A stretch of DNA of 15,850 nucleotides from Actinomycetota bacterium (GTDB taxonomy: Bacteria > Actinomycetota > Actinomycetes > Actinomycetales > Cellulomonadaceae): contig JAHIJU010000325.1 in assembly GCA_018898235.1 (NCBI GenBank), positions 1 to 15,850 on the forward strand, read 5' to 3'. A program made the position numbers and the translations under genes. The stretch's first letter is position 1. The number at the start of each line of letters is the position of its first letter. Shown one piece after another: positions 13,100 to 15,850 of this stretch. Under the pieces are notes generated by a model, which was not told the DNA's origin, ran no database searches, and saw only the letters and a list, made by a program, of their open reading frames with translations.

Positions 13100-13504
13100 G
13101 TGTCTGCACCGCCTGCAGCACGGCCGGCCAAGGCGCCAGTCGGCACCCTCTACCGAGGGAGGGAGGGAATGTGGTCCTGGGTCGCGCATCGCATCACGGG
13201 ATTCGCGATCTTCTTCTTCCTGCTGGTGCACGTCCTGGACACCTCGTTGGTGCGGGTCGCCCCGGAGACGTACAACGCCGTCATCGGGACCTACAAGAAC
13301 CCGATCATGGGGATCGGTGAGGCGGGCCTGGTTGCGGCCATCGTGTTCCACGCGTTCAACGGGCTGCGCATCGTGCTCATCGACTTCTGGGCCAAGGGCG
13401 TCAAGTACCAGAAGCGGATGTTCTGGATCGTCCTCGCCCTGTTCGTCGTGACCATGGCCGGGTTCCTGCCCCGGCACCTGATGCACGTGTTCGGGGGCAA
13501 CTGA
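13100..13504 (+). CDS. sdhC: Succinate dehydrogenase cytochrome b556 subunit
   Basis: Membrane anchor of succinate:quinone oxidoreductase (complex II), linking the citric acid cycle to the quinone pool. The 134-residue protein has SWVAHRITG at 26-34 (quinone-site motif, Arg31), three membrane helices at about 34-53, 71-95 and 106-126, and FHAFNGLRIVLIDF at 83-96, where His84 is the expected heme b ligand. I chose GTG at 13100 because AGGAGG lies 8 nt before it. An in-frame ATG at 13067 would add 11 residues and has no ribosome site. The frame stays open still further upstream into the promoter region and is not used there. The stop and the sdhD start share one base (TGATG). Confidence 0.93.
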   Translation: MSAPPAARPAKAPVGTLYRGREGMWSWVAHRITGFAIFFFLLVHVLDTSLVRVAPETYNAVIGTYKNPIMGIGEAGLVAAIVFHAFNGLRIVLIDFWAKGVKYQKRMFWIVLALFVVTMAGFLPRHLMHVFGGN

Positions 13505-13965
13505 TGACCACCATCGCCGACCCGAAGGCGCCGCGCGCGCCCCGTCCGGGCCCGGGGCGCCGCGTCACCCGCGGCAACCTGGAGCTCGCCAGCTGGGTGT
13601 TCATGCGCGTCTCGGGCGTCGTGCTCGTGATCCTGATCTTCGGCCACCTGTTCGTGAACCTCGTCGCGGGTGGCGGGGTCAAGGCCATCGACTTCGCGTT
13701 CGTGGCCGGCAAGTGGGCCGATCTGCGATGGCGGGTGTGGGACCTGCTCATGCTGTGGCTCGCCATGGTCCACGGCACCAACGGTCTGCGCACGATCATC
13801 AACGACTACGCCGAGAAGAGCGCCACGCGGCTGTGGCTCAAGGTGCTGCTCGCCGCCTCGGCCATCCTCGTGGTGGTCCTCGGCACGCTCGTGATCTTCA
13901 CGTTCGACCCGTGCCCCGTCGGCGCTGCTGCCGGCACCCTGCCCAGCTTCTGCCCTGCCCCCTGA
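13504..13965 (+). CDS. sdhD: Succinate dehydrogenase hydrophobic membrane anchor subunit
   Basis: Second anchor of complex II. The 153-residue protein has an Arg/Pro-rich N-terminal lead (1-28), a first membrane helix near 36-55, a second near 78-97 containing MVHGTNGLRTIINDY at 88-102, and a third near 112-133. His90 is the probable heme b ligand and Asp101-Tyr102 the probable quinone-site pair, by analogy with E. coli His71 and Asp82-Tyr83. Having both SdhC His84 and SdhD His90 suggests a heme-containing enzyme. A C-terminal tail (135-153) carries two Cys, 137 and 150, that might pair outside the membrane; this is inference. The ATG overlaps the sdhC stop by one base, and the stop is 10 nt before sdhA. 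Confidence 0.93.
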   Translation: MTTIADPKAPRAPRPGPGRRVTRGNLELASWVFMRVSGVVLVILIFGHLFVNLVAGGGVKAIDFAFVAGKWADLRWRVWDLLMLWLAMVHGTNGLRTIINDYAEKSATRLWLKVLLAASAILVVVLGTLVIFTFDPCPVGAAAGTLPSFCPAP

Positions 13966-13975
13966 GGATTCGTTG

Positions 13976-15820
13976 ATGCAGATCCATGAGTACGACGTGG
14001 TGATCGTCGGAGCCGGCGGTGCCGGTATGCGGGCAGCGCTGGAGTCCTCCGTGCGCACCCGGACCGCGGTCATCTCCAAGCTCTACCCGACCCGCTCCCA
14101 CACGGGCGCGGCGCAGGGCGGCATGTGTGCCGCCCTGGCGAACGTCGAGGAGGACAACTGGGAGTGGCACACCTTCGACACCGTCAAGGGCGGCGACTAC
14201 CTCGTCGACCAGGACGCTGCGGAGATCATGGCCAAGGAGGCCATCGACGCCGTCCTCGACCTGGAGAAGATGGGGCTGCCGTTCAACCGGACGCCCGAGG
14301 GCCGGATCGACCAGCGACGGTTCGGCGGCCACACCCGTAACCACGGCGAGGCCGCCGTGCGCCGGGCCTGCTACGCCGCGGACCGCACCGGCCACATGAT
14401 CCTGCAGACGCTCTACCAGCAGTGCGTGAAGAACGACGTCCAGTTCTTCAACGAGTTCTACGTCCTTGACCTGCTGGTCGACCACGACCTCGCGGCCGGG
14501 CAGGTGCCCGACCACGAGGAGGTCAACGTCGCCGGGGTCGTCGCGTACGAGCTGGCGACGGGCGAGATCCACATCTTCCGCGCCAAGTCGGTCGTCATGG
14601 CGACCGGCGGCGCGGGACGCATCTTCAAGACCACGTCGAACGCGCACACCCTCACCGGCGACGGGATCGCACTGGCGTACCGGCGGGGCATCCCGCTGGA
14701 GGACATGGAGTTCTTCCAGTTCCACCCGACCGGTCTGGCCGGGCTCGGCATCCTGCTGTCCGAGGCCGCACGCGGCGAGGGCGCCATCCTGCGCAACTCG
14801 ACCGGCGAACGCTTCATGGAGCGGTACGCCCCGACGATCAAGGACCTGGCACCGCGCGACATCGTCGCCCGGTCGATGGCCAACGAGGTGCGCGAGGGAC
14901 GCGGCTGCGGTCCGCACAAGGACTACGTGCTGCTCGACCTCACGCACCTGGAGCCGGCGCACATCGACGCCAAGCTCCCGGACATCACCGAGTTCGCGCG
15001 GACCTACCTCGGGGTCGAGCCCTACACCGAACCGGTGCCCGTCTACCCGACGGCGCACTACCTCATGGGCGGCATCCCGACCAACGTGCGGGGTGAGGTG
15101 CTGCGCAACAGCACCGACCTGGTGCGCGGGCTGTTCGCCGCAGGCGAGTGCGCCTGCGTCTCGGTGCACGGCTCGAACCGACTCGGCACCAACTCGCTGC
15201 TCGACATCAACGTCTTCGGCCGCCGCGCCGGGATCGCGGCGGCCGCCTACGCGGCCGACGCCGAGCTGGTGGACCTGCCGGAGCTGCCGGCCGCCACGAT
15301 GATCGCCGAGCTGGAGGGCATCCGCACCCGACCGGACGGTGAGAAGCCGTCCGACATCCGCCGGGCGCTCGCCGAGACGATGGACGCCAACGCCCAGGTG
15401 TTCCGCACGGAGGCCTCGCTCACGCAGGCCCTGGCCGACATCCGGGCGCTGGCCGTGCGGTACCGCTCGGTCTCGGTGCAGGACAAGAGCCGGTCGTTCA
15501 ACACCGATCTCCTCGAGGCCGTCGAGCTCGGCTTCCTGCTGGACCTGGCCGAGGTCGTCGTCGTCGGCGCACTCAACCGCAAGGAGTCCCGCGGCGGGCA
15601 CTTCCGCGAGGACTACCCCACGCGGGACGACGCCCAGTACATGCGCCACACGTTGGTCTACCGCCGTCCACCCACCGAGGGGCCCGACGGGCTCACCTCG
15701 GTCGTCGGCGACACCGACGGTTCGTTCGCACTCAGCTCGCAGTCCGACGGGTACCAGCTCGTGCTCGGCAGCAAGCCGGTCTCCGTCACCCGCTACCAGC
15801 CGATGGAGCGCAAGTACTGA
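13976..15820 (+). CDS. sdhA: Succinate dehydrogenase flavoprotein subunit
   Basis: Oxidises succinate to fumarate and passes electrons to SdhB. The 614-residue protein carries the FAD-binding GAGGAG at 12-17, SHTGAAQGGM at 41-50 with His42 as the covalent FAD attachment site, FQFHPTG at 247-253 with His250, LAPRDIVARS at 291-300 with Arg294 as the proton-transfer arginine, HYLMGGIPTN at 361-370, and HGSNRLGTNSLLD at 398-410 with Arg402. All catalytic residues are present and the length is normal for a full SdhA. The ATG at 13976 is preceded by GAGGA at a spacing of 7 nt; the TTG immediately before it, at 13973, is in frame but gives poorer spacing. The stop overlaps the next start (TGATG). 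Confidence 0.97.
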   Translation: MQIHEYDVVIVGAGGAGMRAALESSVRTRTAVISKLYPTRSHTGAAQGGMCAALANVEEDNWEWHTFDTVKGGDYLVDQDAAEIMAKEAIDAVLDLEKMGLPFNRTPEGRIDQRRFGGHTRNHGEAAVRRACYAADRTGHMILQTLYQQCVKNDVQFFNEFYVLDLLVDHDLAAGQVPDHEEVNVAGVVAYELATGEIHIFRAKSVVMATGGAGRIFKTTSNAHTLTGDGIALAYRRGIPLEDMEFFQFHPTGLAGLGILLSEAARGEGAILRNSTGERFMERYAPTIKDLAPRDIVARSMANEVREGRGCGPHKDYVLLDLTHLEPAHIDAKLPDITEFARTYLGVEPYTEPVPVYPTAHYLMGGIPTNVRGEVLRNSTDLVRGLFAAGECACVSVHGSNRLGTNSLLDINVFGRRAGIAAAAYAADAELVDLPELPAATMIAELEGIRTRPDGEKPSDIRRALAETMDANAQVFRTEASLTQALADIRALAVRYRSVSVQDKSRSFNTDLLEAVELGFLLDLAEVVVVGALNRKESRGGHFREDYPTRDDAQYMRHTLVYRRPPTEGPDGLTSVVGDTDGSFALSSQSDGYQLVLGSKPVSVTRYQPMERKY

Positions 15821-15850
15821 TGACCGCCACCCTCGAGCCCGCAGCCGCCA
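15820..15850 (+). CDS. sdhB: Succinate dehydrogenase iron-sulfur subunit, 5' end only
   Basis: Only ten codons are visible (MTATLEPAAA) before the window ends, too few to identify by sequence. The call rests on the ATG sharing a base with the sdhA stop (TGATG), on GGAG about 11 nt upstream, and on the standard sdhC-sdhD-sdhA-sdhB order in actinobacteria. Confidence 0.75.
   Translation, partial: MTATLEPAAA

Noticed and set aside
13898..15649. Minus-strand open frame of 583 codons opposite sdhA
   Set aside because: Shadow of sdhA, whose full set of catalytic motifs is on the plus strand.
1..15850. CRISPR array, insertion sequence, prophage or toxin-antitoxin module
   Set aside because: No regularly spaced repeats, transposase, integrase, terminal inverted repeats or small toxin-like pairs were found; composition is uniform throughout.

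Overview
The window is very GC-rich, with the strong third-position G/C bias, frequent GTG starts and 4-bp start/stop overlaps typical of an actinobacterium. Gene content and protein style suggest Micrococcales, perhaps Cellulomonadaceae; that placement is my inference from memory of related proteins, not a search. No mobile element, tRNA, rRNA or CRISPR array is visible.

Left and centre (1-10206, all minus strand) is a nucleoside uptake and breakdown locus. In transcription order it runs: BMP/PnrA-type lipoprotein (10206-9112), double-domain ABC ATPase (8982-7393), two permeases (7396-6071 and 6074-4785), cytidine deaminase cdd (4795-4394), thymidine/pyrimidine-nucleoside phosphorylase deoA (4397-3108), an unrecognised acidic 74-residue protein (2988-2764), adenosine deaminase add (2767-1640) and deoxyribose-phosphate aldolase deoC (1643-900). 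Six of the eight junctions overlap by 4 or 11 bp, so translation is probably coupled. The two junctions that do not overlap each carry a strong GC hairpin without a T-tract (9061-9094 and 3032-3065). These look like places where transcript abundance is stepped down. Working together, the system would import nucleosides by ATP hydrolysis, deaminate cytidine and adenosine, phosphorolyse pyrimidine nucleosides, and send deoxyribose 5-phosphate to glyceraldehyde 3-phosphate and acetaldehyde. Phosphopentomutase and purine nucleoside phosphorylase are needed for the full route and are not in the window. Beyond deoC, behind a terminator-like hairpin, lies the start of an S66 (LD-carboxypeptidase/MccF-like) peptidase, cut off by the window edge.

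Right-centre (10411-12833, minus strand) holds an M20 amidohydrolase and a stand-alone mannose-1-phosphate guanylyltransferase. Both lack a Shine-Dalgarno sequence and have a TANNNT box 6-8 nt before the start codon, suggesting leaderless mRNAs.

Right (13100-15850, plus strand) is the succinate dehydrogenase operon sdhC-sdhD-sdhA-sdhB, with sdhB running off the edge. It is transcribed divergently from the guanylyltransferase gene. The intergenic region contains a near-perfect CRP/GlxR-type site (TGTGT-N6-TCACA) and a TACAGT -10 box. The arrangement add-deoA-cdd divergent from sdhCDAB also occurs in Mycobacterium tuberculosis (Rv3313c-Rv3319, from memory); here the transporter, amidohydrolase and guanylyltransferase genes lie between the two blocks.

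Most of the window is recognisable core metabolism. I see no wholly new system. The most notable points are the small acidic protein, the two intra-operon hairpins, the CRP-like site and the leaderless starts.
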